Shown here in pieces: positions 45,004 through 55,271 of a DNA stretch of 64,000 nucleotides (positions are counted from its first letter, which is position 1; the number at the start of each line of letters is the position of its first letter). The stretch spans positions 38,445,470-38,509,469 of the forward strand of contig OX393578.1 in assembly GCA_947652605.1 (NCBI GenBank). The letters are read 5' to 3'. This DNA is from Elmis aenea. Its lineage: Eukaryota > Arthropoda > Insecta > Coleoptera > Elmidae. Below the pieces are notes generated by a model, which was not told where the DNA came from, made no database searches, and saw only the letters and a list, made by a program, of their open reading frames with translations. The translations under genes were made by a program, and so were the position numbers.

Positions 45004-45930
45004 TACAGGGTGTTTGAAATTCGAGTTTAAGCATGGGGTTCTCGCTTATTATAATAGCTAGAGTATAGGTTTAAATTTGGCAAAGTTGCTAAATTTAGTG
45101 CTCATTAATAATCCAAAGAGAAATTGGAAATATCTCAAACGGGGTCCGAGAAAATTAGGAAAAACTGGAAAATACGATTTTTGAAAATCGTCTATAACTC
45201 CTTTGGAGTATGAAATATTTGAAATGTGTAAAAACATTGCCGAAGCAACTTTTTAAGCCGAATCGGATGGTAGTCACAAATTTTTCTTAGATCGATTCGT
45301 TTTTATTTTATGACAACCAACTTTGTTTTTGCTTATGGGCGCAAGTTTTGCTATTTACATTATCAAATAGCATTTATTTTTCTAAATCCATTGATGTATC
45401 ACACATGGTATTTTACTTTTTCTTTTATTGTCAAATTTCAAAAAATACGTTTTAAACAATAACCATTATAAATCAGGTTGGCCGGTCATTGTAGTTTATG
45501 TTGTTTCCATGACAACCGATCAACAATCTAAAAGTTTTAAAGGCCTGTTAGTCCTAAAAATGAACTTTAATAACGAAGAAAAACGCGATATGCTGCCCAT
45601 CACAAAAAACAAAGTTGGTTGTCTAAAACAAAAACGAATCGACCTAGGAAAAATTTGTTACCACCATCCGATTCGGCTTAAAAAGTTGCTTGGGCAACTT
45701 TTTTACACATTTAAAATATTTCAAACTCCAAAGGAGTTATAAACGATTTTTAAAAATCGTATTTTCCAGTTTTTCCTAATTTTCTCGGATACTGTTTGAG
45801 ATATTTCCAATTTCTCTTTGGATTATTAATGAGCACCAAATTCAGCAACTTTGCCAAATTTAAACCTATACTCTAGCTATTATAATACGCGAGATCCCCA
45901 TGCTTAAACTCGAATTTCAAACACCCTGTA
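45004..45930. repeat. foldback element (TACAGGGTGTTTGAAATTCG ends)
   Basis: TACAGGGTGTTTGAAATTCG and CGAATTTCAAACACCCTGTA are perfect inverted ends; the arms continue with GAGTTTAAGCATGGGG and CTAGCTATTATAA blocks for more than 350 bases each. TA lies on both outer sides, the target duplication expected of IS630-Tc1-mariner elements. The loop keeps a DUF4817 start. The element interrupts the Harbinger transposase mid-gene. Confidence 0.92.
45560..45598 (+). pseudogene. truncated DUF4817 transposase start
   Basis: ATG starts MNFNNEEKRDML, the exact opening expected of DUF4817 helix-turn-helix proteins, after which the family sequence is lost (PITKNK... is arm sequence). Only about 13 codons remain, so this is a landmark rather than a gene. 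Confidence 0.55.
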
Positions 45931-46121
45931 TACTCCAATTGAGGCTCAATTTGATCTAAGATCACAATAACTGTCTCTTTTGTGAGGCGAAAACGCATAA
46001 AAAAACGATCGTATTCGAAATCCGTAAATGGATTTGCGCGAACAAATCGCCTTCGAGGAATTACAGGGTCGTACAAGTCATCATCTGCATCATCTATCAT
46101 ATTTATAAAGTCAATGTCCAT
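45931..46121 (-). pseudogene. Harbinger (HARBI1-like) transposase N-terminus, truncated by foldback insertion
   Basis: The minus strand from ATG reads MDIDFINMIDDADDDLYDPV, then RRRFVRANPF, FEYDRFFMRFRLTKETVIVI and LDQIEPQLE. HARBI1-like transposases start with an acidic segment, then 'R.NPf....d.eF..RFRlsKe.v..lle.ie..L', so the match is good over about 63 residues. Directly after QLE the frame runs into the foldback terminus. The DDE nuclease core is not present in the element. Confidence 0.85.
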
Positions 46122-46350
46122 ATTTAAACTTAAACCACAATTTAAACAAACACTTAACTACAAACAAAGCAAATACAAGATACTTTTAGGTCATGTACTC
46201 CAGCTCAAGTTCTAGTAAACAGCGACTCAAGATGTGAGCTCAGCTCAAGTCGAATATGTTCTTAAAATTGCTTGGTGCAACACTTTATACCGTTAAGGCG
46301 AACTTAAGATTCAGCTAGATCTTAAGATGTGTCGGAGAAACCGGGCATAA

Positions 46351-48357
46351 GCTATGTTATAATTCGTGTCACAAGTTGGACCGGAATGTGAAATTTACAA
46401 ATACGCAATTTACTTACTACAAGCAACTCTTTTCTTTGGGTTTTGTAAAACCAGCATAATATTACTTCACTGCATTTCAATTAAATTAAATAATTTTGAT
46501 AATTCCTTACTGAGTTATTATAAATTATATCATAGCTAAATGAAAATACTTTTCTGAAGATACAAAAAAACTAATTTGAAATATAAATTACCTGTTTAAA
46601 TTATTATCTCCTTTTCGGTATTTAATATTAGTTTAACGTTGCCGTCCAATTTGCTTTATTTGACTTCGTAATATTTCATTTACCGAGAATTTTCCGAGTG
46701 CTCTCATTTTCTGCATTATAATTTTACTTCCATATTTAAACCAAAATTATTATTTACTTAAACCGTTCCAACAGTTTTTAATTATATTAATTTTGTCGAA
46801 CAAATGTTTTTTTTAAACCAGTATATAAATTACATGTACAGAAGCTTTAAGTAAATTGCTTTTAATAAAGCTAAGTTTTTATGACGTTTCGTTTTGTAAA
46901 CAGTTGCAATTAATTTTTATCACGTGGGAAACATCTCGCCGTAATTGACTGTGACATCAACTTTGCTAGATCTTGAAAGTTTTGTAGGCTGGCAACGTAT
47001 TTTGTTGTGACTGGAATTTTTTTCTGCTTCCTGAACTTATATTGCACACTTTCAAAAGCAGGCCTCCTAACTTTCAGCAACACTTGACTAATTTTTCTTA
47101 TTCGTTCCCCTAAATATCATTAAAAGTACCGAGTTCAAAAAGTTTAAGTAAATAAAGCATCCAAAACGATATCGCTTAGTAATTTACATCAAATGGAAAT
47201 AAATAAATGAGAATTTCATTTCCGGTTTAAAAAAAAAAACGAGTTTATCGAAGTGAATAATTAATATCAAATTTAAAACTCATCAGCATGCAAAAAAAAA
47301 AGTTTATTTAAAAAGTATTTTGGCATAACTTCAACTCCAGGCATAATTTGTTTTGAAGCGTGTACATAAAAAAAAAACAGGAATTGCTCAACCAATACGC
47401 CAAGTCAAGCGTAAGTATTAATTTGACTGTTTTGTTTAACTGAATTTAAAAAAACATAAGAACTTCAAAACTAACGCTTGTCATAAAAGTTAACAAAAAA
47501 AGTTACTCTATTTACTATTAATTTACAACGTAGTTGCAGTAAAATAATTAATTGTTAATTATATTAAAAGGATTATCAAATATTTATATTTAAAACTTTT
47601 ACCGGTAACATGAGCTTAAATGATGTTTTCATTTAAAAAAACTCAATGTTTTTCATTTCATGTTGCATATGTTTAAAAATTTACTGTTTATTGTTATTAA
47701 TTTAAATTGACTGATATTGAAAAGTTTAAAAGTATCAGGCAAAAGATTTTCTGATAATGTAATTAATACTTTGAAATAATACTACATTTTTAACCCCTTG
47801 ACTGGTCTCTACGAACTGAGTTCGGGCGTTCTTTTCGCGCTAATGCCTCCAAACTACAAATATCCTCCGATTGTTATAAAAAAGCTCAAAATTTTTATTT
47901 TAAACTAATAAATGTGTTAAGAATTTAAAACCACGCATACTGCTGCCCTAGATATCAGAAAGTCGAAATAGAACATAGTTGCAGCTGATAGTGGAAATTC
48001 CTAAATTCCATTCAAAGTTTTTCTTAAAAAAGGTTTTACTATAAATTCTTTCTTTAAATGAACATTTAATGAAAATATCAACAGGGATAACACGTGCATT
48101 TACTATGCATGTAAGTTAAATGTTTTAACTTTTACATTAGTCTTATTACATATAGATGAGTTCATTTTAACTTCACTAATGATCGATTTTAATGCTAGTC
48201 TACGTATTTACATAATATTTTAACACCGAAGTTTGTTAGTGGTTATTTGCACCCTTTATTAAATTCCGTATTCCAACATTCATCTCTATCAGTTAATGGA
48301 AACCCATTAGGGGGATTTGTTGAGAGTTCGGCCACTGAATTTATGTTTTTATTTCAG
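46351..48357. other. unannotated DNA, likely dpr intron
   Basis: No gene. TTAACCCCTTGACTGGTCTC at about 47793 resembles a piggyBac-type end whose partner is not found. The final ~25 bases form the acceptor tract of the dpr exon (TTTATGTTTTTATTTCAG). Confidence 0.4.
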
Positions 48358-48568
48358 GTATCTTGGATTCGCAAAAGAGATCTACACATTTTAACGGCTG
48401 GTATACTCACTTACACCTCAGATCAACGTTTCCAAGTTATTCGACCGGATAAATCAGACAACTGGACACTTCAGATCAAGTTCCCTCAGCTACGAGACTC
48501 CGGCATTTACGAATGCCAAGTAAACACAGAACCAAAGATGTCGCTTGCTTATAGACTTAACGTTATCG
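48358..48568 (+). CDS. dpr: internal exon of a Dpr-family immunoglobulin protein (Ig domain 1, strands C to G)
   Basis: The exon is bounded by TTTTTATTTCAG on the left and GTAAGT on the right. It is 211 bases long, enters in phase 0 and leaves in phase 1. It encodes VSWIRKRDLHILTAGILTYT, SDQRFQVIRP, WTLQIKFPQLRDSGIYECQV, NTEPKMSLAYRLNVI. These are the C-strand Trp and the 'DSGxYECQV' G-side Cys of the first Ig domain of Dpr proteins; the partner Cys lies in the preceding exon, not found here. From memory the exon is closest to Drosophila Dpr1-3. Dprs are neuronal surface proteins that bind DIP proteins through this domain and help specify synaptic partners. The open frame extends upstream of the acceptor only by chance. 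dpr genes have very long introns, consistent with no other exon being seen. Confidence 0.92.
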
Positions 48569-49011
48569 GTAAGTTTTGGAATTGATGCTTGTCTAGTTTG
48601 TACTTCCGGCTGGTGAAGGTAAACAGGAAGTTGGTCTAGGATTTGAAGCCGAGTTTCAAACTAAGCTGACATTAGAAACAACAAAAAATTTAAGTCGAAG
48701 TAGATAAGAATGTAGGGCAATAGGAATAATATTAAACAACTTCTTCAACTAACATTTGCTGACGTCGTGACTTCGCTCTTCGAAGGCTATTCAATGAAAG
48801 GACATTTTATTAGATAGAAATATTTTAGGGATTTTTAAAATTTTATTTTTTCAAAACAACGAATGCCATTTTAAAATAGTTAAATTATTATTTATCCACC
48901 CATACGTTTCTATTTATAGTCTTTTAATACACGACCTACAAATTCCATTATCTATTTCAATGTTTTCTCTAAAAAATTCCTAGTTTTTATGTTAAATTTT
49001 CTATGAGCTAA
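48569..49011. other. presumed dpr intron
   Basis: Starts with a consensus donor. No other feature is recognised before the foldback element. A second Ig-domain exon was looked for downstream on the plus strand and not found. Confidence 0.5.
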
Positions 49012-49069
49012 ACAGGGTGTCCCAGATTACATTTCCAGCATAGTCATCTCGCTTATTATAAGAAATACA

Positions 49070-49092
49070 GGTTAGGTTAGGTTAGGTTAGAT
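49070..49092. repeat. short TTAGG run at a transposon insertion point
   Basis: GTTAGGTTAGGTTAGGTTAG, four TTAGG units, lies where the related element has TTTTGTTTAAATTAGATGAA. TTAGG is the common insect telomere unit, and short interstitial runs are frequent in insect genomes. The hAT duplicated the last 8 bases of this run. Confidence 0.7.
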
Positions 49093-49997
49093 CAGGGTTC
49101 GCCAAACTTTTTTGATCATCAACCCCTATATAATTTTTCGAAATCTCCATCGAATAAAATATCTAGTAGGTACTGTAACAATAGTTTTATGAGAAATATC
49201 TTAATGTTGAAATTTAAATACCTTAATATTTATTAAATAGTAAGTAATTATAAATAAGTAAAGTAACTACAGTATTGCTTCTTAATCAATGAGATGGGTG
49301 TGCCTGGTGTTTCTTTGCAAGGTTCGCTATATTGGGTTTCGAAATTGGTCAATTTTAATCTTAAATCCCCTCGAAACTCCACATTTAATTTATTTCTGTA
49401 CTTAGTTAAGATTGAATTACGTGACTGAAACCGGCTTCAACCATATAGGAACTTGGAAACGCCAGCATACATGGCTGAGCTATTTCGTAAAGTTTTACAT
49501 ATTTTTGCATTATATTTATATTTGTGCAAAATTTGCTTATTGTTAAATTTTTAAGAAGCGTCTTTGCTTGAAGATCCGATAATAATTCAGCAAGCTCATC
49601 TTGCAGGTTGATGTCCACGTTTTCAATTTGAGCGGAAAATGGCGCAATAATCCATTCAGGGATGTCAATGTTTTCCAAATCAACAAAGCGCAATTTAAAA
49701 TCGTCGCTTAATTTTTGAAGATGACTTGTATATATTTTCAAGTCTTCTTCTTTTATTTCTAATTGTCCCGAATAAATATACGTTTATTAATTTATTTTCT
49801 AGCCTATAAAGAAACTGATATTAAGTCAATTATAAAAACATTCACAAATTTTTCATACGCAGTTAGGTATGTGTGATTTGCGTATTAAGAATAATTGTTT
49901 TTCCTTCGACCCCCAATCGACCCCCTGGCTCAGATCGACCCCTACTTTTGTTAAATAGACCCCTGGGGGTCTATATAGACCACTTTGGCGACCTCTG
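49093..49997. mobile_element. hAT element inside the foldback element, perfect 8-bp duplication
   Basis: Ends CAGGGTTCGCCAAA and (inverted) CAGAGGTCGCCAAAG. GGTTAGAT flanks both sides exactly. It carries a 111-codon minus-strand frame from a hAT transposase. The CCCCTGGGGGTCTATATAGA stretch near the right end is subterminal. Confidence 0.95.
49406..49741 (-). pseudogene. C-terminal part of a ZBED5/SCAND3-like hAT transposase
   Basis: This is an uninterrupted frame of about 111 codons; an in-frame ATG opens the displayed frame, but it is only the 3' part of a gene. Readable blocks are FVDLENIDIPEWIIAPF, LQDELAELLSDLQAKTLLKN, SKFCTNINIM and SYMVEAGFSHV. In ZBED5/SCAND3/FAM200-type hAT transposases the corresponding C-terminus reads '...W.l.PF......lp..lqeEL.el..D..LK..F.....Fw......yp.L...A...L..f.tTYlCE.gFS.l'. 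The conserved Cys of 'YLCESGFS' is Val here, and the final residues are lost. No zinc-finger BED domain or catalytic residues remain, so it is a relic rather than a domesticated gene on present evidence. Confidence 0.8.
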
Positions 49998-50490
49998 GGT
50001 TAGATGAATGAGAGGAGATACAATCAATTTTTAAAACTACAAAATTTCTCTTACTTTAGATGTTATGGCAAACAATATAAAAATGTTTAATTTCTTTTTT
50101 CTCTCGTAACTTGTTCGTCTTAATCATTAGATCAATTTTATTAGAACTTTCTTAAAGTACTTTATATAGAGAATGTAACAGTTATTTTAGATTTTTTTAT
50201 CACTTACCATTTTTCAAATATTACTTACCTCTAGCTTCATTTTTTCTTATAGCCCGCAAAGTTGGCTATGGAATAGTTTTTTATTGAGATATTGCTTGCT
50301 ATATCTATTTTTCTAAATAACTCACAAAATCAAGTTAAATCGTATTTTACCAATCACTTATCAAGCTAGGTATCTAAGGGAAAAAAACAACTATTTAAAT
50401 GTAAAATGACCATTTGTCTGCGGTAGCATTTATTATAATTTTATAGTATTGTTGTGTAATTCGATAGTTTTTGTAGTAATTGTTATAACT

Positions 50491-50679
50491 ATGACTACAT
50501 TTAAAAATAACGAAAAATTGGACATGTTGAGATGCTACATTCCTTACCATAAAAACTGTGTAGAAACTGAGCGAACATACTTAGAGCTGTATTCCGAGAG
50601 AAGGCAACGAAGTGCGCGTAATTACAGAAATTTGGAAATGAATTTAAAAGAATATGGTTACTTCGAGAAACCTACCTAA
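50491..50679 (+). CDS. short open DUF4817 helix-turn-helix protein in foldback loop
   Basis: 62 codons from ATG, MTTFKNNEKLDMLRCY then YHKNCVETERTYLELYSERR, QRSARNYRNLEMNLKEYGYF and EKPT, ending at TAA. This is a complete DUF4817-like N-terminal helix-turn-helix of insect DDE transposases ('fTxxEKxDMLxiYgexxxNxxxAxxlYxerYPxRRxPxxxxFxxxxxxLxexGsF'). The 'YPxRRxP' turn is altered to 'SERRQRSAR'. The DDE nuclease is absent, so if made at all it would be a DNA-binding fragment. The sister copy at 4.3-4.5 kb has a 2-base deletion. I regard expression as unproven and transposon relic as most likely. Confidence 0.5.
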   Translation: MTTFKNNEKLDMLRCYIPYHKNCVETERTYLELYSERRQRSARNYRNLEMNLKEYGYFEKPT

Positions 50680-51335
50680 AATCCAAAACATATCAATGAA
50701 GAATGACAAATTTTTTATTAGTTGTAAATGTGCCCATAATTATGATAACAATTTTGCTACAAAGACTGTCGAATAAATACACAACAATACTATAAAATTC
50801 TAATACATGATACTGCAAACAAGGGGTAACTATCATTTGATAAAAGGCTTTTAATTGGTTGTTTTTTGTTTCTTTATCATAGATAGCTTGATAAGTGATT
50901 GGTAAAATGCTATTTTTCTTGATTTTGTAACTTATTTATAAAATTAGATATAGCAAGTGTTATGTTATTATAAATAAGAAAAAAAAATGATATTTAACTA
51001 TTCCATATCCAACTTCGCGGCCCTTAAGAAAAAATCAAATTAGGGGTAATATCTCAAAAATGGTAAGTGATAAAGAAAATCTAAAATAACAGTTACATTC
51101 TCCATTAAAAAGTGCTTTAAGAAAGTACTAATAAAATTGACCTAATGAATAAAACAAAAACAATACGACAGAAAAAAAATGTAACATTTTCTTATTTTTG
51201 CTATAACATGAAGTACGAGGAGTTTTGTACTTTTAAAAATTGGTTGAGCTCCTCTCATACCTAGGAATAATTCATTTATTATCTCTTATAATAAGCAAGA
51301 TCCCCATGCTGGAAATGTTATTTGGGACACCCTGT

Positions 51336-52737
51336 ATATATTCAAATAACTGATCGTCAAAACGCAAAAAATTTGTCCATTAGTTATACTAATGTTAAAA
51401 TAATAACAATTACATTGCAATATTTTAAATAATAAATACAAATTCATAAAACATTGTATCACCTAGGTATGTTCCGTTTTGTATATAACTTGTAAATAAA
51501 ATAATAAGTAGGCATATAATTGTAATTATATTATGTAACTGTAAGTAGGCAATAAGTATTATAGTAAAACATAAAAAGTATGGCGGTCACGTTAGTTATA
51601 AAACCGTACGGAATAAAATCGAAACTCTATTATTTACCGATCGGCGCATCCTTTGCGAGCAGCACGGTGCAATGTTTTTGAAAATAGATTCAACGGTTTT
51701 GGAGAAAAAAAGCGAAAAATAAGCCGTTGTGAAACGGATTTTCCCTCGGAGTTCGAAAATTTGATAATTTGGCAGGTAGCTCGCGACTAAAAGTATATAC
51801 AAAAAGACGATCGCGACAAGAAACTAGTTGGACGCCCCTGAAATATAACATGGCATACAACTAAACTTGAATAAAAACAATAAACGATCCACGCATCACA
51901 GCAAATCTTTAAAGCCCCTATCGACGACACTTTCGTTTTGTCGTCTATTGACGACACCCGCAGTTAAAAGGTTAAACTGACCCCTCCCACATGCGCAATA
52001 ATCATTTTACTCCTCGTCATTGTATTGTGCACGCTTTGTGCTGTAAAAAAAAACGTTTCTTAACGATCGGTTTCAAAAATTGTTAACACAGGAGGTAACT
52101 AAAATTTCTCAAATATTTATTAAACATTCGAATTTTTAACAAAGAGCTGCACAAAACGATGTCATATAGCAGACGTTCAGTGCACAATAAACACGAAACA
52201 GTAACGCAATTTCAACATTTTGCACATGGAAAACCAACTAAAACATAACGCAAAAAATGAACTAGTCTTATTGAACTACTTAACGCAGAATGTGTTTATA
52301 CAAAATAAATTGTCCTGTCCATCTTAGTTTAAAAGTTATTCAGGAAATACTAAAAAAGTTACTTTCACCTTGGCTACTTTATTTTCTTTATTTTTAAAGG
52401 TATTTAAAGTTTCTTGGAAAAATTTATATTCTCTACGCGTTGATCAAATTAAATTGTGCGTCAAACATTTTGTTTATTTTAGCCCATAATCAATTCGTTG
52501 TTGATCAAGGGCGCTAACTGAATTTTTGCATAATAAAAAAGTACTACTGCCATACCCTTATTCAATGATATAACATAATATAGGTGACATTGACAAAGTA
52601 ACGGATATTCGTAAAATCAACATTACCTTGGAAAACAAAACTTATGTCATGGCAATGTTGATTCTATGGAAAATAGTTATGTATGATTTTGTTTTTAATT
52701 GTACCAATAGTATGTTAAATCAATATATTTAAGAATT
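51336..52737. other. unannotated DNA with a solo piggyBac-like end
   Basis: GTCGTCTATTGACGACACCC then GCAGTTAAAAGGTTAA at about 51942-51975 reads, inverted, as TTAACCTTTTAACTGCGGGT, which looks like the right end of a piggyBac MITE. The segment from about 51.58 kb is less AT-rich than its surroundings and may belong to it. No gene is recognised. Confidence 0.4.
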
Positions 52738-53020
52738 TTAGGACGTTTTTTTTATGCAAAAATCAAAATGGAGCCTGCAAGAAATATTAATGATGGTCCA
52801 AAATAGACGAAAGTCTAATACGAAATTAAAAGTGTCCGAAAAAAGTGTTGCTTTATATCTTTGAAAATAAAAGAAATATTGCGAAAAACAATATTTTGCA
52901 AGTTTTTCCCGAATAAGTGTTAAACCAAGAACTATATTTTTGGAACTCTCTCCCAATTCAAGCGACTTCGTACCTCTCAAGATAAATACGATCCCCATTT
53001 TTAACAATCAATTTGACAAA
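52738..53020. repeat. decayed solo end of the 45-kb foldback family
   Basis: Near 52975-53015, CAAGATAAATACGATCCCCA then TTTTTAACAATCAATTTGACAAACTGT follows the order of the 45.9-kb right end (GCGAGATCCCCATGCTTAAA...TTTCAAACACCCTGT) with many substitutions. The 89-codon minus-strand frame covers arm sequence and is not a gene. Confidence 0.45.
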
Positions 53021-54140
53021 CTGTTTAAAATGTTAGCTTTATTAACTCTGTTTTTTCAAAAACGTTTTTTTAAACAAGGATGAAAGTGAAAACATTACCA
53101 ATAAAATTATTAGAAATGCTAAGGAATTTTAAAAGGACCCCATATGTAATTAAACAAAATTTTAAATCTAGTGGCGTACGCGTAAATTTAACTTTTACAT
53201 TCGTTACACAAAATTAAATGTGGAGTAAATAATGGACTTTAACCCCATTTACATTTCGCATTTACATTCGAACATGCTTTTAATCTAAAATTTGTTATAA
53301 GCCATAATGTACTAATTTAATTTGATAGAAATAATGAGACTGTCGTTTAATTTCAACTGCATTAATAAATAAATTAGTTGTCATCATATTTACTTGCTAA
53401 ATAAAGGATCAATGAAACCATTAAAGCTTTACTGCACTAATTCTGTTTAATATTGACATATTTTAATATGGACATGCAATACAATATTATATCGGAAGCA
53501 AATTTTATCATAATTAATATTTAACAGCTATTCGAAAATAATAACCGCTTAGCCCAACTCGGATGTTTAAAATTGAAATTGTTAATCCTATTGCTGCAAC
53601 GAAATTCGCTTAGCACTAAGGTATGTATTGGTTTATTTTGGAATTTTAATCAAACTTCTCGACCCGTTATGTACTCAGAACGAAAATCTTGCAAGACAAG
53701 CGGGGAAAGTTAAATTGAACATTTCAATTTTACATAAGACAAATTTTCTTCTTGTACCTTTATCCCTATTTGACTTTAACAACTATTAAACTTCGCTTGT
53801 ACTTTGAAAGACTTTCAAGTTTTCGATTGATAAACTTATTCGGATATTTTGAACGAAATATTTAACGTAGCAGCGCTTTCCTATCAATTTGTAAATCCCT
53901 TAAAGAAATTCCTTTGCGTTCGCAAATAATTTGGCGATTTCTCCGTCTACCGATTGAGCTGCCGGTAAATTACTTTTGCGTGGAATGTATAGTATAAGAT
54001 TCGGGAAAAATATATATTTCATATTTTTGAAATAACATACAGATAATATGCAGACCGGATAGTCGACCAGGTGTAGTATTCGATATTTCATACAGTTTTA
54101 AGGCTCGTTACCGAGCAGGTCGACCTTTATGGATTAAGAT
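53021..54140. other. unannotated DNA
   Basis: AT-rich; no gene or complete repeat found. A tRNA D-arm-like string on the minus strand near 53950 was considered and rejected. Confidence 0.4.
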
Positions 54141-54181
54141 ATTACAGTTGAGGAATATGGATCGGTGTTCTGCTTCTTATA

Positions 54182-54355
54182 ATGGCCGGAATTGCGAGAA
54201 CGGTCAGAAATACGAAGCAGCCGAGGCAGAAAGAGACGATAGTACTCGGTTCCGGGAGTTATGGCATACCAATCCCAATAGATCCCGTGACGAGCTTCAG
54301 AATAAATGACCACCCGTGCCAAACGTCCCATCTTACCGACTTGCAAACCGTTTAG
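54182..54355 (+). CDS. candidate exon or small gene, unrecognised
   Basis: From ATG, 57 codons read MAGIARTVRNTKQPRQKETI, VLGSGSYGIPIPIDPVTSFR and INDHPCQTSHLTDLQTV, then TAG. The frame is open further 5' to an AG at 54151-54152 and there includes GIWIGVLLLI, which would make a short hydrophobic stretch ahead of the basic segment. The composition is clearly richer in G+C than the surroundings, and the predicted protein is not low-complexity. The minus strand is also open here for 70 codons, so strand is uncertain. It could be a dpr exon, an unrelated small gene, or chance. No family recognised. Confidence 0.25.
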   Translation: MAGIARTVRNTKQPRQKETIVLGSGSYGIPIPIDPVTSFRINDHPCQTSHLTDLQTV

Positions 54356-55015
54356 TTTTAATATTGATTATTAACGCATTGTTGAACTCTTTTTTCATGA
54401 CAGTATTTGAAAAAAAATCGCAGAAATTATAATAAACTGCCTATTAAATGGAGCATAAAGCAGGATTTAATGATTTTGAAAAAAGTATAATATAATTTAT
54501 GTGGAAGAATGTTCAAAGACAGTATTTTCGACCTTCAACAATTATAAAAAGTTTTTTAAAACCGACTTGAAGCTTAACCAGCTAATCATTAAAAATATTA
54601 CATGTGCGTACTAGCGAAGCATTTCTTGCTATCTACGCTCCAAAGCTAAATGAATTTGTTTTGCAAACAAGTAAATTGTTAAACGTTATAGCTGTAGGTA
54701 TAATATTTCAGTCTAATATGTGTACATCTTCACACGCCTTCTTTAGAAAAAAATTGAAAACTGGAGCCCTGTATTTGGTGAACTAAAATAGTGTGAGAGC
54801 GAGCTTGGCGATTTGTTTTAAGTAAAAATAAGTATAAAAAGCAACACGCAAGTGTGTAAAATAAACCGCTCAATAAATATTAAAAATGGAGATTGTTGGG
54901 TTCAGTTTTTATGTTAATTCAATAAATCAGTTCCTTCATAATAATTCTATTAAAAGAATCGTGCTCTCTAATCCATACAAGTTTCAATTCGATACAGCAA
55001 ATATACCCCGTAGGT
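54356..55015. other. unannotated DNA
   Basis: No supportable gene or repeat. Confidence 0.4.
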
Positions 55016-55271
55016 CAGTGGTTTCCAACCTTTTTGTACCTCCGCCCATCTTTTTCATAAAAAAAAATTTGCGCTCCCCTCACTTTTCGTAACAATCTAA
55101 TTTCATACATAACTGTCCTGATTTAATAATTATTTAATGGGCTACCAAACAATATGCCATAGTCTGTACAAAAAAGGTTCTTTTTGTTTGTTTGTATTCA
55201 AAAATGATATTTTGGTAACAGCTGCGCGCCTCCTTGAAATAGTCTCGCGCCCCCCAGGTTGTAAACCAGTG
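55016..55271. mobile_element. hAT MITE (CAGTGGTTTCCAACC)
   Basis: Left end CAGTGGTTTCCAACC; the right end inverted is CACTGGTTTACAACC. GCGCTCCCCT and GCGCGCCTCC / CGCGCCCCCC motifs lie inside each end. The flanking octamers do not match convincingly. The terminal sequence is close to that of the 27-kb MITE. Confidence 0.7.

Larger units (their letters stand above)
44598..46347. mobile_element. PIF/Harbinger element, internally deleted and split by a foldback element
   Basis: Perfect 23-bp inverted ends (TGCCCGGTTTCTCCGACACA then TCT, mirrored on the right) are flanked by TAA on both sides. The left side keeps the start of a Myb/SANT-like protein on the plus strand, and the right side keeps the start of the transposase on the minus strand, so the two genes converge, one of the usual Harbinger layouts. 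Everything between, including the catalytic DDE domain, is gone, and a 927-base foldback element occupies the junction. Confidence 0.9.
49012..51335. repeat. foldback element of the ACAGGGTGTCCC family, split by a hAT
   Basis: ACAGGGTGTCCCAGATTACA and its inverted right end (GTTATTTGGGACACCCTGT) bound the element. Arms correspond block by block to the 3.5-5.3-kb palindrome but are more diverged. Without the 905-base hAT and its duplication it is about 1.4 kb. The loop holds an open DUF4817 frame. Confidence 0.9.

Noticed and set aside
48247..48357. Upstream extension of the dpr open frame
   Set aside because: It precedes a strong polypyrimidine-AG acceptor and its residues do not match the Ig domain, so it is intron.
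53943..53966. tRNA D-arm-like string on the minus strand (GGCAGCTCAATCGGTAGACG)
   Set aside because: It resembles an A box, but no acceptor stem pairs, no anticodon arm and no GGTTCGANTCC B box follow at tRNA distance. At most a fragment of an old tRNA-derived SINE.
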